DNA from: Herbaspirillum sp. 3R11
GTDB taxonomy: Bacteria > Pseudomonadota > Gammaproteobacteria > Burkholderiales > Burkholderiaceae_D
Assembly (NCBI RefSeq): GCF_004563925.1
Contig: NZ_SPNJ01000005.1
Span: 1-64,000 of the forward strand
Direction of reading: 5' to 3'
Length of the DNA stretch: 64,000 bases
Positions 37,740 through 48,273 of the stretch are shown one piece after another (within the stretch, counting starts at the first letter, position 1; every line of letters begins with the position of its first letter). The notes under the pieces are model-generated. The model searched no databases and was not told the DNA's origin. It saw only the letters and a list, made by a program, of their open reading frames with translations. A program made the translations under genes and the position numbers.

Positions 37740-37912
37740 AGTCGTGCGTGGTTCGGCCAAGAGTAAACAAGGGGAGGCAAGCCGCCGGACAACGGCCGGG
37801 AGCGCCCGGCAGCATCATAGCTTAAACGGTATACTGGAGCATATTTCCGTGATGCAACGGGCTCGCTGCGCAGAGGCCCGAATCAACGCTGACTCAACCA
37901 ATTTCCCATCCC

Positions 37913-39331
37913 ATGGCTTTACAGCGCACCTTCACCATTCCCCTCATCGTCGCCTGCGCCCTGTTCATGGAACAGATGGACTCTACCGTGATTTCGACCT
38001 CGCTGCCGGTGCTGGCGATCGACATGGCGGTCGATCCGATTTCGCTCAAGCTGGCGCTGACGTCCTACCTGGTCAGCCTGGCCGTGTTCATCCCGATCAG
38101 CGGCTGGATGGCCGATCGTTTCGGTGCGCTGACGATATTTCGTTCGGCGATCTGCGTGTTCATGCTGGGGTCGATCCTGTGCGGCGTCTCGCAAAGCCTG
38201 CCGGAATTCGTTGCCGCGCGCTTCTTCCAGGGCATCGGCGGCGCCATGATGGTGCCGGTCGGACGACTCGTGATCCTGCGCAGCGTCGACAAGGCCAACC
38301 TGGTCAAGGCGCTCAGCTACCTCACCATTCCGGCCATGTTCGGGCCGGTGCTGGGGCCGCCGCTGGGTGGTTTCATCACGACGTATTTCCACTGGCGCTG
38401 GATCTTCTTCATCAATATCCCGATCAGCATCCTCGGCCTGTACCTGGCCACGCGCTTCATCGCCAACGCCAAAGCGGATAGCGTCGCGCCCCTCGACTGG
38501 ATCGGCTTCGTGCTGTCGGCGCTGGGTTGTTCGCTGGTGATGATGGGGCTGGCGACCACCGGACGCCACCTGGTGTCGGGCGACATTTCGCTGGCCTGCG
38601 TGGTGTTCGGCAGCCTGTCGCTGGCCGCTTACGTCTGGCATGCGCGCCGTACCGAACATCCGCTGATCGACCTCAAGCTGCTCAAGATCGAAACCCTGCA
38701 GGCCGGCGTCGGCGGCGGCTCTCTGTTCCGCCTCGGCATCGGCGCGATTCCCTTCCTGTTGCCGCTGATGCTGCAGCTCGGCTTCGGCTTCAGCGCCTTT
38801 CATTCCGGCCTGCTGACCTGCGCGTCGGCGGCCGGCGCGATGTTCATGAAGACCATCGCCGCCAAATTCCTCAAGCGCTATGGCTTCCGCCGGGTCATGA
38901 TCGTCAACGGTACCTGCGGCGTGCTTTCGCTGGCGGCGATGGGCCTCTTCACGCCGGCCACGCCGTATGCGGTGATGTTGATCGTGCTGCTGATCGGCGG
39001 CTGTTTCCGTTCGCTGCAGTTCACCAGCCTCAATGCGATTTCCTACGCCGATGTCGACACCAACCGCCTCAGCCAGGCCACCAGCATTGCCAGCGTGGCG
39101 CAGCAATTGTCGGTCGGCATGGGCGTGGTGCTGGGCGGCTTCGCCTTGCAGATGTCCAACCAGTTGCAGGGTCACGCTACCCTGGTCAGCCAGGACTTCT
39201 GGCCGGCCTTCCTGACGGTGGCGGTGGCCGCCTCGTTCTCGATCCCGCTGTTGATGCGCTTGCCGCCCGATGCCGGCGCCGAACTGGCCGGCCGCAATCA
39301 GGCCAAGGCCGGTTCGGCCGGAGCAACCTAA
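37913..39331 (+). CDS. MFS drug exporter, DHA2 (EmrB/QacA) family
   Basis: A 472-residue, probably 14-helix, proton antiporter. FMEQMDSTVISTSLPVLAID at the start carries the Asp of helix 1 typical of DHA2 exporters. GWMADRFGALTIF is motif A and PVLGPPLGGFITTYFHWRWI is motif C and its flank. Substrate unknown. A -10-like TATACT is at 37830-37835. The EamA gene starts 18 bases downstream, so the two are probably co-transcribed. Confidence 0.9.
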   Translation: MALQRTFTIPLIVACALFMEQMDSTVISTSLPVLAIDMAVDPISLKLALTSYLVSLAVFIPISGWMADRFGALTIFRSAICVFMLGSILCGVSQSLPEFVAARFFQGIGGAMMVPVGRLVILRSVDKANLVKALSYLTIPAMFGPVLGPPLGGFITTYFHWRWIFFINIPISILGLYLATRFIANAKADSVAPLDWIGFVLSALGCSLVMMGLATTGRHLVSGDISLACVVFGSLSLAAYVWHARRTEHPLIDLKLLKIETLQAGVGGGSLFRLGIGAIPFLLPLMLQLGFGFSAFHSGLLTCASAAGAMFMKTIAAKFLKRYGFRRVMIVNGTCGVLSLAAMGLFTPATPYAVMLIVLLIGGCFRSLQFTSLNAISYADVDTNRLSQATSIASVAQQLSVGMGVVLGGFALQMSNQLQGHATLVSQDFWPAFLTVAVAASFSIPLLMRLPPDAGAELAGRNQAKAGSAGAT

Positions 39332-39349
39332 CTATTTCACGACCGCGCC

Positions 39350-40249
39350 ATGGCTCACATGCAGCTCAAATACAGCATCTTCCCGATCAGCGCGATCCTG
39401 ATCTGGTCCGGCAACACCATCGTCAGCAAGATGGCGGCGGGCGTGATCGAGCCGGCGGCGATGTCGTTCTACCGCTGGCTGATGGCCGGCCTGCTGCTGA
39501 CGCCGTTTTGCCTGCGCGGGGTGTGGCGGCAGCGCCATCAGATCCGGCCGCATCTGTGGAAGATCGTGGCGCTGGCGCTGTTCGGCATGGTGCTGTACCA
39601 GAGCCTGGCGTATTTCGCGGCGGCCACATCTTCGGCCACCAGCATGGGCATGATCGCCTCGCTGATGCCCTTGCTGACCTTGCTGCTCAGCAGCATCCTG
39701 CTGCGCGAGCCGCCCACCTGGGGCACGTTGTTCGGTGGCATGCTGTCGCTGTTCGGCTTGATGATCCTGATCGGCAAGGGGCATCCGGCGCAGCTGTTTA
39801 CCAACGGCGTGGTGTTCGGCGACCTGCTGATGCTGGTGGCGACCATCGCGTACGCCTTTTACAGCGTGCTGCTGAAACGCTGGGCGCTGCCGATCGCCGC
39901 ATGGCATTTGTTGTACCTGCAAATCTGGGTGGCGGTGATTCTGCTGCTGCCGTTGTGCCTGGCGGCGCCGTATTCGCCGGTGACGGCCGCCAACCTACCG
40001 TTGCTGCTGTATGCCGGTATCGCCGCCTCGATCATTTCGCAGATCCTGTGGATGAACGGCATCGCCCATCTGGGGGCGACGCACTCGATCATGTTCATGA
40101 ACTTGTCGCCCATATTTACCGTCATAATTGCCATGGTGGTGCTGGACGAGGCCCTGCATTCATATCACGCAGTCGGCGGCGGCATCACGCTGGCCGGCGT
40201 GGTGCTGGCGCAGGTGATCAAGCGCAGAATCGTGCGGCACACCGTCTGA
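39350..40249 (+). CDS. EamA/DMT-family transporter
   Basis: A 299-residue membrane protein of the drug/metabolite transporter superfamily. Two repeats of five helices are expected: the first starts ILIWSGNTIVSKMAAGVI, and the second, after about residue 150, includes LLYAGIAASIISQILWMNG. The C-terminus is short and basic (IKRRIVRHTV). Start at 39350; an in-frame ATG three codons later is possible. Substrate unknown; amino-acid or metabolite export is common in the family. Confidence 0.9.
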   Translation: MAHMQLKYSIFPISAILIWSGNTIVSKMAAGVIEPAAMSFYRWLMAGLLLTPFCLRGVWRQRHQIRPHLWKIVALALFGMVLYQSLAYFAAATSSATSMGMIASLMPLLTLLLSSILLREPPTWGTLFGGMLSLFGLMILIGKGHPAQLFTNGVVFGDLLMLVATIAYAFYSVLLKRWALPIAAWHLLYLQIWVAVILLLPLCLAAPYSPVTAANLPLLLYAGIAASIISQILWMNGIAHLGATHSIMFMNLSPIFTVIIAMVVLDEALHSYHAVGGGITLAGVVLAQVIKRRIVRHTV

Positions 40250-40276
40250 CGGATAAACAGGAAAACAGGCGCAAAC

Positions 40277-41257
40277 ATGAATAATGCAAACATGGTCGTC
40301 AATTGCACGGCCTACAAGAACGGCAAGAAGCTGCGCGACATCACGATCGAGGAAATCAGCGACGTGCTGGAGGAGGACAACACCTTCGTCTGGGTCGGCC
40401 TGCTCGAACCGAGCGTCGAGCTGATGCGGCAGATCAAAGAAGAATTCAACCTCCATGAACTGGCCGTGGAAGACGCCTACGCCGCCCATCAGCGGCCCAA
40501 GATCGAGGAATACGGCGACACCTTGTTCGTGGTGCTGCAGACCGCGCAAGTGGTTGACGCGGTGGTGCAATTCGGCGAGACCCACATCTTCGTCGGTGCG
40601 CGCTTCGTGGTGTCGGTGCGGCACGGTTCGTCGAGAAGCTACGCCAAGGTGCGCGAGCATTGCGAGATGCTGCCCGAGCGCCTGGTCCGCGGTCCCAGCT
40701 ACGTGCTGTACTCGATCATGGACTTCGTGGTGGACAACTACGGCCCCATCATGGACGACCTGGAAGAGCGTTTCGACAAGTACGAAGCGGAGCTGTTCGA
40801 CCGTGTGTCGGAGCAAGTCCATTTACAGGATCTCTACCAGCTCAAGCGCCAGCTGATCAAGATCCGCTCGGCGGCGGTGCCGTTGCTGGACGTGTGTACG
40901 CAGCTGCTGCGCTTCCACGAGAACATCATCACCAAGGACGGCAAGGTCTATTTCCGCGACATCTACGATCACGTGGTGCGCCTGATCGAGACCGGCGATC
41001 GCCTGCGTGAAATGGTGGCGGCGGCGATGCAGATCGAGCTCGCGCAAGTGACCATACGCCAGAACGAAGTGGTCAAGCGCCTGGCCGGCTGGGGCGGCAT
41101 CCTGGCGATCCCGACCATGATGTTCAGCCTGTACGGCATGAACTTCAAATACATGCCCGAGCTGGAGTGGCACTGGGGTTATCCGACAGTATTGATCGCC
41201 ATTGGAGGGTCATGCAGCTGGCTGTACTACCGCTTGCGCAAGGTCGGCTGGCTATAG
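40277..41257 (+). CDS. corA: CorA-family magnesium/cobalt transporter
   Basis: A 326-residue divalent-cation channel of the inner membrane. The cytoplasmic funnel domain comes first, and the hallmark YGMNFKYMPE lies between the two C-terminal helices. It starts 27 bases after the EamA gene and ends just before a strong terminator. Mg2+ uptake is the usual role; selectivity here is not determined. Confidence 0.95.
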   Translation: MNNANMVVNCTAYKNGKKLRDITIEEISDVLEEDNTFVWVGLLEPSVELMRQIKEEFNLHELAVEDAYAAHQRPKIEEYGDTLFVVLQTAQVVDAVVQFGETHIFVGARFVVSVRHGSSRSYAKVREHCEMLPERLVRGPSYVLYSIMDFVVDNYGPIMDDLEERFDKYEAELFDRVSEQVHLQDLYQLKRQLIKIRSAAVPLLDVCTQLLRFHENIITKDGKVYFRDIYDHVVRLIETGDRLREMVAAAMQIELAQVTIRQNEVVKRLAGWGGILAIPTMMFSLYGMNFKYMPELEWHWGYPTVLIAIGGSCSWLYYRLRKVGWL

Positions 41258-41270
41258 AAAATCAGATGCA

Positions 41271-41307
41271 AAAAAAGGGCGGTGTGGCATTCCACACCGC
41301 CTTTTTT
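41271..41307. terminator. Bidirectional intrinsic terminator, corA / tamB
   Basis: AAAAAAGGGCGGTGTGG and CCACACCGCCTTTTTT pair with one bulged G. A-run and T-run flank the stem, so it works for both convergent genes. Confidence 0.92.
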
Positions 41308-41320
41308 ACGTCCCGCCCAA

Positions 41321-44300
41321 TCAGTCGAAACGCAGGTTGTACAGCACGTTGAGGCCGTTGATGGTGCCGGTGCGCGCCACCAGCGACCAGCGCCGCGACA
41401 GCTGCCAGGTGGCCTTGGCGATGCTGGCCGCGCCGGTCAGGCTTTGCTCGTAGCCGAGCGAGAGCTTTTCGGAAATCGATTTGCCGAGATTGACCACCTG
41501 CTCGTCGGACAGGCCCGATTCACTGGCGCCGATCGAGAACTGGTCGAGGCCGATGTCCTTGGCAATCTTCTTGCCGCCGTAGTTGCCGACGAAGGCCAGC
41601 GCCTGGCTGCTGGCGCTGCGTTGGCCGAGGCCGGAACTGTCGCTGCCGTGGCCGAACATCATCCACGAGAGTTTTTCATCGTCAGGCACGTTCGGTTCCG
41701 ACACCAGGCGCACGCGCGGCTGATTGGCGTTGCCGGTGACTTCGACGCCGGCTTCGACGTCCTGGTTGCGGCGCATGGCGAGAATGTTCAGGTTGGGATT
41801 GCTGATCGGTCCCTGGAAGTTGATGATGCCGCGCTCGATGTTGAGCTTGGTGCCAAAGGCTTCGTAGGTGCCTTCGCTGACCCGTACGGTGCCGGTGGCG
41901 CGCAGCGGCAGCAGCGGTTCGCTGCGCACGTTCATCTCGCCGCGCAGCTTGAGGTCGGCGCCGCTGCCGTTGAAGCGGAAGCTGTCGCCGAGGTCGACCA
42001 CGATGTTCATCACCGGCGCAAAACGTCCGGCCGGTTTCTCGGTTGCCGCAGTGAGCTTTTCCTTCGAAGTCGCGGCCGCGCCGGCCTTGGCGCGGGACTT
42101 GCCGTCCTTGTCCTTGCGCACGATCACGACGTCGTCGCCCAGCTTGGGCGCACTGCTCTTGGGCAGGTCGAACAGGGCCTTGTCGACCACGAACTTGCCA
42201 TCGATGCGCAATTGCTCGTTGACGTTGGCCAGTTTGGCCTGACCCGACAGCATCAGCTGGCGATCGGGACTGGCGAACAGTTGCAGGCGGTCGGCCACGA
42301 TGGTGGCGTTGAGGTCGGGATCGGCGTCGCCCAGCTTGACCTTGCCGGTGGCGCGCAGCGTGCCTTCGCCGCCGTGGAATTCGATCTGGCGCAGGTCGAT
42401 CACGTTGTCGTCCATGACGATGCGCACGGTGCCGTCCTTGAGCTGGATGCCCTGGTCGAACAGTGTCACGGCCAGGCTGTCGCCGTTGATGGCGCCGGAC
42501 AGGCGCGGCTTGGCCAGCGTGCCGGCGGCATTGATGTCCATCGCCAGCTTGCCGTCCAGACTGTATTGCGGACCAAGCAGGGCGCCGATGGTCTTGACCT
42601 CGGGCACGTTCAGGCGCGCGTGTGCGGTCAGCGGCGAGTCCGGCAGCAGCGTCAGTACGCCGTCCTGGCGCAGCAGACCGGCCTGGCCCTGGGCTTCAAT
42701 TGTGCCGACGCGGGCAGCTGCTACGCGGCTGTTGAACTTCGCTTCCTGACCGGCGAGATCGACCCGCAGTTGCAGCGCCGAGAGGCCCAGGGCGACTTGC
42801 GAAGCGCCGGTGTTGACCGACACGTCGCCGCTCTTGCGCAGCACCTGGAAGAAGCCGGAGGCGGTTTCCGCCAGCGAGAAATTCCAGTCGGCGTCAAGCA
42901 CCAGATCGGTCTTCGCCGGCGGCGCAGCAGCAGATGCGCCCGTCATCTCCTGCACCAGTTCCAGGATACGTCCGACATCGAGGGCCTTGGCGCTGCCTTC
43001 CGAACGGATGCGGCCTTGCTGGTAACTCAGGCTGCGCAGGTCGATCGCCATGCGGTCGACGCTGAGGCGGGTAGCGCCCGCCACCAGCGTGTCGGCGGCG
43101 AGGGTAAGGCTCAGCGGCGACGCCAGCGCGATGCGCGGCAGGCCCTGGTTGTCGAACTTGTCGATGATGCCGTTCCAGCCGTAGCCGTTCTTGTCTTCGG
43201 TAACCTTGCCGTGGGCGTTGAGCTGCAGCGCCAGCGTCTGGTTGCGCACGCGGCCGTCGGCCTGCACGGCCAGCTTGTGGTCGCCATAGGTGCCGGACAG
43301 CGTCAGTTTCAATTGTTTGAGCGTGGCGTCGGGTCCGCTGTAGCCGTCACCGTCAATGCTCAGTTGCAACTTGTTGTTGGCGGATGCTGCACCTGTGTTG
43401 AGATCGGTCTGCAGGTCGGCCTGGCCGCCGAGCCGGTTCAGGTGATGCGCACCGAACGCCAGTTGCTGGCCGCTGTAGGTCGCACGCAGGTTGGGACGCT
43501 GCATGCTGCCGGTCAACTGGCCGTCCAGCTTGAGCAGGCCGGAAATGCCGAAGCCCAGTCGCGCCAGTTGCGGTGCATCGACATGGATGTCGAGCTTGTC
43601 GGACGGTGCGCCGAATGCACCCTTGAGCTGCAGCTGATTGCCTGCTACCTGCAGATCCAGGCTGCTCGGCAACAGGCGCTTGCCGGCCAGTTGCAGCTTG
43701 CCGTTGCCGCTCATCGGCAATTGATCGTAGCTGCTGTCGTGGATGGAAAAATTCAGCTTGGCCTGCAACGCCGGCGAGAGAGAACCGGTGGTGTCGAAGT
43801 CCATGTTGATGCGCGCGGTGATCGCGTGCGCTGCGGTGTCGGCCTTGGCGTTGGCCGGCACCTTGCCGGTCTTCACCCACAGCGAAGGATCGAAGTTGGC
43901 CAGCTTGCCCTTGAACGCATATTCCATGGCGCCGACCGTGCCCAATGTACCGGCCAGTTCCAGCCGCGCTTTCTGCGCCGTCAGCAGCACTTGTTTCAGC
44001 GCGACTTGCTCGGGCGTGACGGCGGCGTCGGCCTGGATGCTGTACTGCGCATCCTGCAGCTTTAAAACGATATCCTGGCCGCCCGGCTTGAGGACGACGT
44101 TGAGCGGACCGGCCAGGCGGGTCGGCTTGAGTTCGTTGTGAATCGCATGCAGATCGAGTCCGACAACCTCGAAGTCGAAGCGGCCGGCCTTGTCAGCGGG
44201 GTGGAACTCACCCTTGCCGGTCAAGGTAGCATTCTTGAGCAGCGCAATGCGCAAGTCGCTCAGTTGCTGGCTGTCGACGCCGAGATCAACCTTGGCCTTG

Positions 44301-45307
44301 ACCGAGTTCAGCGGCAGCCGTTGCTGGTCGAGACTGCCGGGGATGGCGTTGACAATCTCGACCGGACCGGCGACGCGCAAATTCTCCGCCGTCGTGCCTG
44401 CCACCGGTTGCAAATCGGCATGCAGCTGTAAATCGGCTTTCGGCGCGCCGCTGCTGAAGGCTTGCGGGTTGACATGCTGCACGTCGACCTTGGCGCGCTT
44501 GAGCGGCACCGTGGCAAACGGCGTGGCGACAACGTCAGCCTTGCCGTTGAGCTTGTCGCCGGTGGCGGTCAGGGCGATGCCCAGCTCTTGCAGCGAGCCG
44601 GACAATTGCGCCGCGAGCTGGAATTTTTCCTGCTCATACAAACCGGCCAGTTCAATGCCGCCGTTGAGCGCGAACGGCTGTTTACCGCTCAGGTTCAGCA
44701 GCGCGGTGGCCTGGCCGAAGGCGGTGGTCAGCTTGTCCAGCACCAGCGTGTGCTGGACGCCGTCCGAGGTGCCGTGCAATTGCAGGCCGCTCAGTTCGGT
44801 GATGGACGTGCCTTGCTGAAGGATCAGTTTTTGCAGCGAGACGTCGTTCAGGTTCAGCGCGAGCCGCATAGGCAGACTGAGCGATGACGGCATCACGGTT
44901 GGCGTAGGCGGGGAAGGCTGCTTGTTGATGTCGACAGTGCCGACGTGGAGATAGCTGACCGTCAGGCGGCGCTGTCTCAGCGACAGATTCCAGGCGGCAT
45001 CGATGCGATCGATGTCGAGTTGCATCGTAGCGTCGCGATAACGCAGGTTGCGCATGTGCAGGCCATCGGCCAGACTGCCGCCGCCGTGCACGCCGGACAA
45101 TTTTCCCTGCATGCTCCAGACCGCGAAGCGCCAGGCATTGCGCGCGCCGCTGTCGGTGCCGACCACCCATGCCAGCGCCGCCGCCAGCGCCAGCAACAAG
45201 GCGGCGATCGCGAGCAATGTGTACAGCACCCGGCGACCGGCGCGTCCGCGCTTGGGCCCGGGCGCTTGCTGCTCTTCAGGATGATCGGTGGCGGTTGGAG
45301 CGGTCAT
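41321..45307 (-). CDS. tamB: Translocation and assembly module subunit TamB
   Basis: A 1328-residue AsmA-like/TamB protein. A single N-terminal anchor (about residues 28-50, LYTLLAIAALLLALAAALAW) is followed by a very long beta-rich periplasmic groove. The C-terminal DUF490 region includes GTYEAFGTKLNIERGIINF and ends LYNLRFD. TamB bridges inner and outer membranes and is linked to outer-membrane protein assembly and phospholipid transport. It lies 39 bases downstream of tamA, the standard pair. Confidence 0.95.
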   Translation of the reverse strand: MTAPTATDHPEEQQAPGPKRGRAGRRVLYTLLAIAALLLALAAALAWVVGTDSGARNAWRFAVWSMQGKLSGVHGGGSLADGLHMRNLRYRDATMQLDIDRIDAAWNLSLRQRRLTVSYLHVGTVDINKQPSPPTPTVMPSSLSLPMRLALNLNDVSLQKLILQQGTSITELSGLQLHGTSDGVQHTLVLDKLTTAFGQATALLNLSGKQPFALNGGIELAGLYEQEKFQLAAQLSGSLQELGIALTATGDKLNGKADVVATPFATVPLKRAKVDVQHVNPQAFSSGAPKADLQLHADLQPVAGTTAENLRVAGPVEIVNAIPGSLDQQRLPLNSVKAKVDLGVDSQQLSDLRIALLKNATLTGKGEFHPADKAGRFDFEVVGLDLHAIHNELKPTRLAGPLNVVLKPGGQDIVLKLQDAQYSIQADAAVTPEQVALKQVLLTAQKARLELAGTLGTVGAMEYAFKGKLANFDPSLWVKTGKVPANAKADTAAHAITARINMDFDTTGSLSPALQAKLNFSIHDSSYDQLPMSGNGKLQLAGKRLLPSSLDLQVAGNQLQLKGAFGAPSDKLDIHVDAPQLARLGFGISGLLKLDGQLTGSMQRPNLRATYSGQQLAFGAHHLNRLGGQADLQTDLNTGAASANNKLQLSIDGDGYSGPDATLKQLKLTLSGTYGDHKLAVQADGRVRNQTLALQLNAHGKVTEDKNGYGWNGIIDKFDNQGLPRIALASPLSLTLAADTLVAGATRLSVDRMAIDLRSLSYQQGRIRSEGSAKALDVGRILELVQEMTGASAAAPPAKTDLVLDADWNFSLAETASGFFQVLRKSGDVSVNTGASQVALGLSALQLRVDLAGQEAKFNSRVAAARVGTIEAQGQAGLLRQDGVLTLLPDSPLTAHARLNVPEVKTIGALLGPQYSLDGKLAMDINAAGTLAKPRLSGAINGDSLAVTLFDQGIQLKDGTVRIVMDDNVIDLRQIEFHGGEGTLRATGKVKLGDADPDLNATIVADRLQLFASPDRQLMLSGQAKLANVNEQLRIDGKFVVDKALFDLPKSSAPKLGDDVVIVRKDKDGKSRAKAGAAATSKEKLTAATEKPAGRFAPVMNIVVDLGDSFRFNGSGADLKLRGEMNVRSEPLLPLRATGTVRVSEGTYEAFGTKLNIERGIINFQGPISNPNLNILAMRRNQDVEAGVEVTGNANQPRVRLVSEPNVPDDEKLSWMMFGHGSDSSGLGQRSASSQALAFVGNYGGKKIAKDIGLDQFSIGASESGLSDEQVVNLGKSISEKLSLGYEQSLTGAASIAKATWQLSRRWSLVARTGTINGLNVLYNLRFD

Positions 45308-45346
45308 GCGTGCGTCAGATATAAGTGATTCAGGTTCAAGGATGCG

Positions 45347-47107
45347 TCAGAAAGCGATGCCCAGCGAAATGTGCGGACGGATCTGCTTCTTCTGCACGCC
45401 GTACGCGAGATCGAGGTTGAGCGAACCGACCGGGCTGCGCCAGCGCGCGCCGGCGCCGACGCCGTTATAGAAAGTCTTGTTGTTCCAGTTGTCGGCGGCG
45501 GCGCCGACATCGTAGAACACCGCCGCGCCCCATTTTTCGGTGAACCAGCGCTGGTATTCGGCGCTGCCGGTGACCAGGTATTTGGTCGGGTAGACGGTGC
45601 CGTTGACTTCATTGCCGATGCTTTGATAACTGTAGCCGCGCACCGAATCGTTGCCGCCCGCGCGGAACAGCAGCGACGCCGGCACTTCCGATGCGGAGCC
45701 TTTGGTGAACACGCCGCCGAGCTCGGTACGCAGGATGATCAGGTCGCGCTTGGCGACCGGCAGGTATTGCTTGAAGCGACCGTACAGGCGGCCGAAGGTC
45801 TGGTCGGTGATCACGCCCTTGACGGCGAAGCCGGTTTCCAGCGTCAGCAGATTGCCCTTGCGCGGGAAGATGGGATCGTCGACGTTGCGGCGTGCCCACG
45901 AGAAGCCAGGCACCAATGCCTGATGGCGGCCTTGCGAAACGACGGTGTCGGGCGGCAGGGTGGCGCCGTTTTCCTGTTGCAGCTGGTCGCGGTAATAGGT
46001 CAGCGTGTAGGCGGTATCGTAGAACTCGCCGGTGCGGGCGCGCTTGATGCCGGTCCGCAGGCTGCGCAGGTCGACGCCTTCCAGGCGGGTGCGTTCCATC
46101 GAGGCATTGACGCTGTTGACGAAGGCCTTGCTGTCGGGCGGCATGGCCAGGTTGAGGAGGCCGTACTGGCGTTTCTGTTCGAGCCGCAGCTGGCTGTCGA
46201 ACACGTATGCCTTGTTGAACACGTTGTAGTGCGAATAGCGGCCTTCGACCTGGGCGCCGGTGTCGGTGGCGTACCCGATACCGGTGCGAATGCGTTGCGT
46301 GGCGAATTCGGTGACCTGTACTTTCACGGGCGCCATGTCGGCGTTTTCCGGATCGTTGTCGATGCCGACGATGGCGTTGCTGAAGTAGGGTGTGTTCTGG
46401 ATCTGGCGTTGCAGCGACAGCAGCCGGTTGACGTCGTATTCCTCGCCGACGCTGAGCGGATTGACGTTGCGGATGATGCTTTCGGGATAGCGCTTGGTGC
46501 CGGTGATCTGCAGCGGACCCAGCGTGAAGCGCGGACCGCTGTCGTAGTGCACGGTCAGGTCGGCCTGCTGGTCGTCGGGATCGACGCTGGCCTGCGACTC
46601 GGCGATACGGGCGGCGGCGTATTTGTGCTGCTGCAATGTGTCCAGGCCCTGGTTCTTGGCCTTGTCCCAGTCTTCCTGGCGGAATGGCGCGCCGACCGGC
46701 AGCGCCCAGGTTTTCTGAATATCACTCACGCGTGCCGCGTCCTGCTCGGCGGCCGCGCCGGAGACGCTGACATCAGCCGAGTTGATCTTTGTCTGCGGAC
46801 CGGCATCGACATGCAGCTGCACCAGTTTTTCCTGCTTGTCGTCCTTGTCCAGGCGGACTTCGGTCTTCGGCGAAAAATAGCCTTCGGTCGAGGCCAGTTG
46901 CACCACCTGGTCGCTGACGGTGTCGAGCAGGAACTGCAGTTGCTCCTCGCTGAGGTCTGCACGATCCTGGTAGCGCACCAGGTCGAGGTGCTCCTTGAGG
47001 ATTTTCTTGAGCGGATCGGGGGCGGTGATCTCAACCTTGTAGGCGGCATGCGCCGCGCCGGCAGCGCAGGACAGGAGGGCAATCGCTAATCGGCAAGTCC
47101 ATTTCAT
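45347..47107 (-). CDS. tamA: Translocation and assembly module outer-membrane protein TamA
   Basis: A 586-residue Omp85-family protein. The signal peptide ends near GAAHA and is followed by POTRA-type domains (about 25-270) and a C-terminal beta-barrel (Bac_surface_Ag). The barrel includes GGNDSVRGYSYQSIGNEVNG, containing the conserved VRGY motif, and ends SLGIAF. The start is placed at the ATG before the signal peptide; the frame is open for about 1.1 kb upstream only because it is antisense to the reductase gene. No strong ribosome site is visible. Confidence 0.94.
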   Translation of the reverse strand: MKWTCRLAIALLSCAAGAAHAAYKVEITAPDPLKKILKEHLDLVRYQDRADLSEEQLQFLLDTVSDQVVQLASTEGYFSPKTEVRLDKDDKQEKLVQLHVDAGPQTKINSADVSVSGAAAEQDAARVSDIQKTWALPVGAPFRQEDWDKAKNQGLDTLQQHKYAAARIAESQASVDPDDQQADLTVHYDSGPRFTLGPLQITGTKRYPESIIRNVNPLSVGEEYDVNRLLSLQRQIQNTPYFSNAIVGIDNDPENADMAPVKVQVTEFATQRIRTGIGYATDTGAQVEGRYSHYNVFNKAYVFDSQLRLEQKRQYGLLNLAMPPDSKAFVNSVNASMERTRLEGVDLRSLRTGIKRARTGEFYDTAYTLTYYRDQLQQENGATLPPDTVVSQGRHQALVPGFSWARRNVDDPIFPRKGNLLTLETGFAVKGVITDQTFGRLYGRFKQYLPVAKRDLIILRTELGGVFTKGSASEVPASLLFRAGGNDSVRGYSYQSIGNEVNGTVYPTKYLVTGSAEYQRWFTEKWGAAVFYDVGAAADNWNNKTFYNGVGAGARWRSPVGSLNLDLAYGVQKKQIRPHISLGIAF

Positions 47108-47389
47108 CGGGTGTTCGTTGGTTCTTGGTTTTTCGTAATCATGCACTTGCCGGGGCGTTCGGGCTGAAGTGCGGTTAGGATGTTGGTTGTGGCCCTGCCG
47201 GAGGGGATTAGTTCCCCTGCAACGCACATGGCTATTGGCATGGACGGCGGCGTGAACAGCCTGCGCGACCACAGCCGCCATTGTATCCGGCAAAGTGGCA
47301 TATCGAATGAAGCAAGCCCTGTACGGGGCATTTTTGAGAGTTTTCCCAAGCGGCGATCGCCGTTGAGGATGCAGACAAGGAGCAAGGAA

Positions 47390-48181
47390 GTGAACGCGCA
47401 AATCCCGGCAACCGAAAAGGCCACACAGGAAACCCTGGTTTCCGTGCATCGCTGGACCGACAAATTGCTGACCTTCCGGACCACGCGTCCCGCAGAATAT
47501 CGTTTTACACCCGGCCAGTTCGCCCGGCTGGGCTTGCTGGTCAACGGCGAAATGGTCTGGCGCGCCTATTCGATCACTTCGGCGGAGACGGAACACGAAC
47601 TGGAGTACTACGCCATCGTGGTTCCCGACGGCCTGTTCACCACCGCGCTGAATGCCCTGAAGCCGGGCGACCCGGTGTGGGTCGAAAAGCTCAGCTACGG
47701 CTTCATGACGCCCGACCGGTTCAGCGGCGGCGACGACTTCTGGATGCTGGCGACCGGCACCGGGCTGGGGCCGTATATTTCCATCCTGCAGCAGCCGGAG
47801 GTCTGGCAGCAATTCCGCAACCTGGTGCTGGTGCACTGCGTACGCCACGAAGACGAACTGACCTACCGGGAAAAATTCCAGGCCTTGCGTGAACAGGCTG
47901 CAGCGCAAAACCTGCCAGGCCGGTTGCAGCTCATTCCCATGACCACGCGCGACGATGCCGCCGGTCATCCTGACCGCCTGCACGGACGCATCACCAGCGC
48001 CTTGCGCGACGGCAGCCTTGAGCGCAAAGCCGGGCTCAACATCAATGCCGACGCATCGCGCCTGATGGTGTGCGGCAACCCCGACATGATCACCGAGGTG
48101 CGCGACATCCTGCGCGAACGCGGACTCGGCCCATGCCGCCGGGCAGGCGGAGGGCAATTCATTACCGAAGATTATTGGTGA
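47390..48181 (+). CDS. fpr: Ferredoxin/flavodoxin-NADP+ reductase
   Basis: A 263-residue FAD enzyme moving electrons between NADPH and ferredoxin or flavodoxin. RAYSITSAE is the FAD motif (RxYS) and MLATGTGLGPYISIL the NADP-binding start. The C-terminus ends FITEDYW with the terminal aromatic typical of bacterial Fpr. The GTG at 47390 has AAGGAG 7 bases upstream; an ATG at 47369 is in frame but poorly placed. It is divergent from tamA across about 280 bases in which I see no other gene. Confidence 0.92.
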   Translation: MNAQIPATEKATQETLVSVHRWTDKLLTFRTTRPAEYRFTPGQFARLGLLVNGEMVWRAYSITSAETEHELEYYAIVVPDGLFTTALNALKPGDPVWVEKLSYGFMTPDRFSGGDDFWMLATGTGLGPYISILQQPEVWQQFRNLVLVHCVRHEDELTYREKFQALREQAAAQNLPGRLQLIPMTTRDDAAGHPDRLHGRITSALRDGSLERKAGLNINADASRLMVCGNPDMITEVRDILRERGLGPCRRAGGGQFITEDYW

Positions 48182-48273
48182 CAGTAGTGCAGGTGCGCGC
48201 ACCTCGCGCACCTCAATCGCCTTGTTGAACGGACGTGCTGCGCTGCGAAGCGAAGCCGTCCGTTTTGTTTTTC

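Noticed and set aside
47108-48211. Long upstream extension of the tamA reading frame
   Set aside because: It is antisense to the ferredoxin-NADP reductase gene and lies before a clear signal peptide; a high-GC shadow frame.
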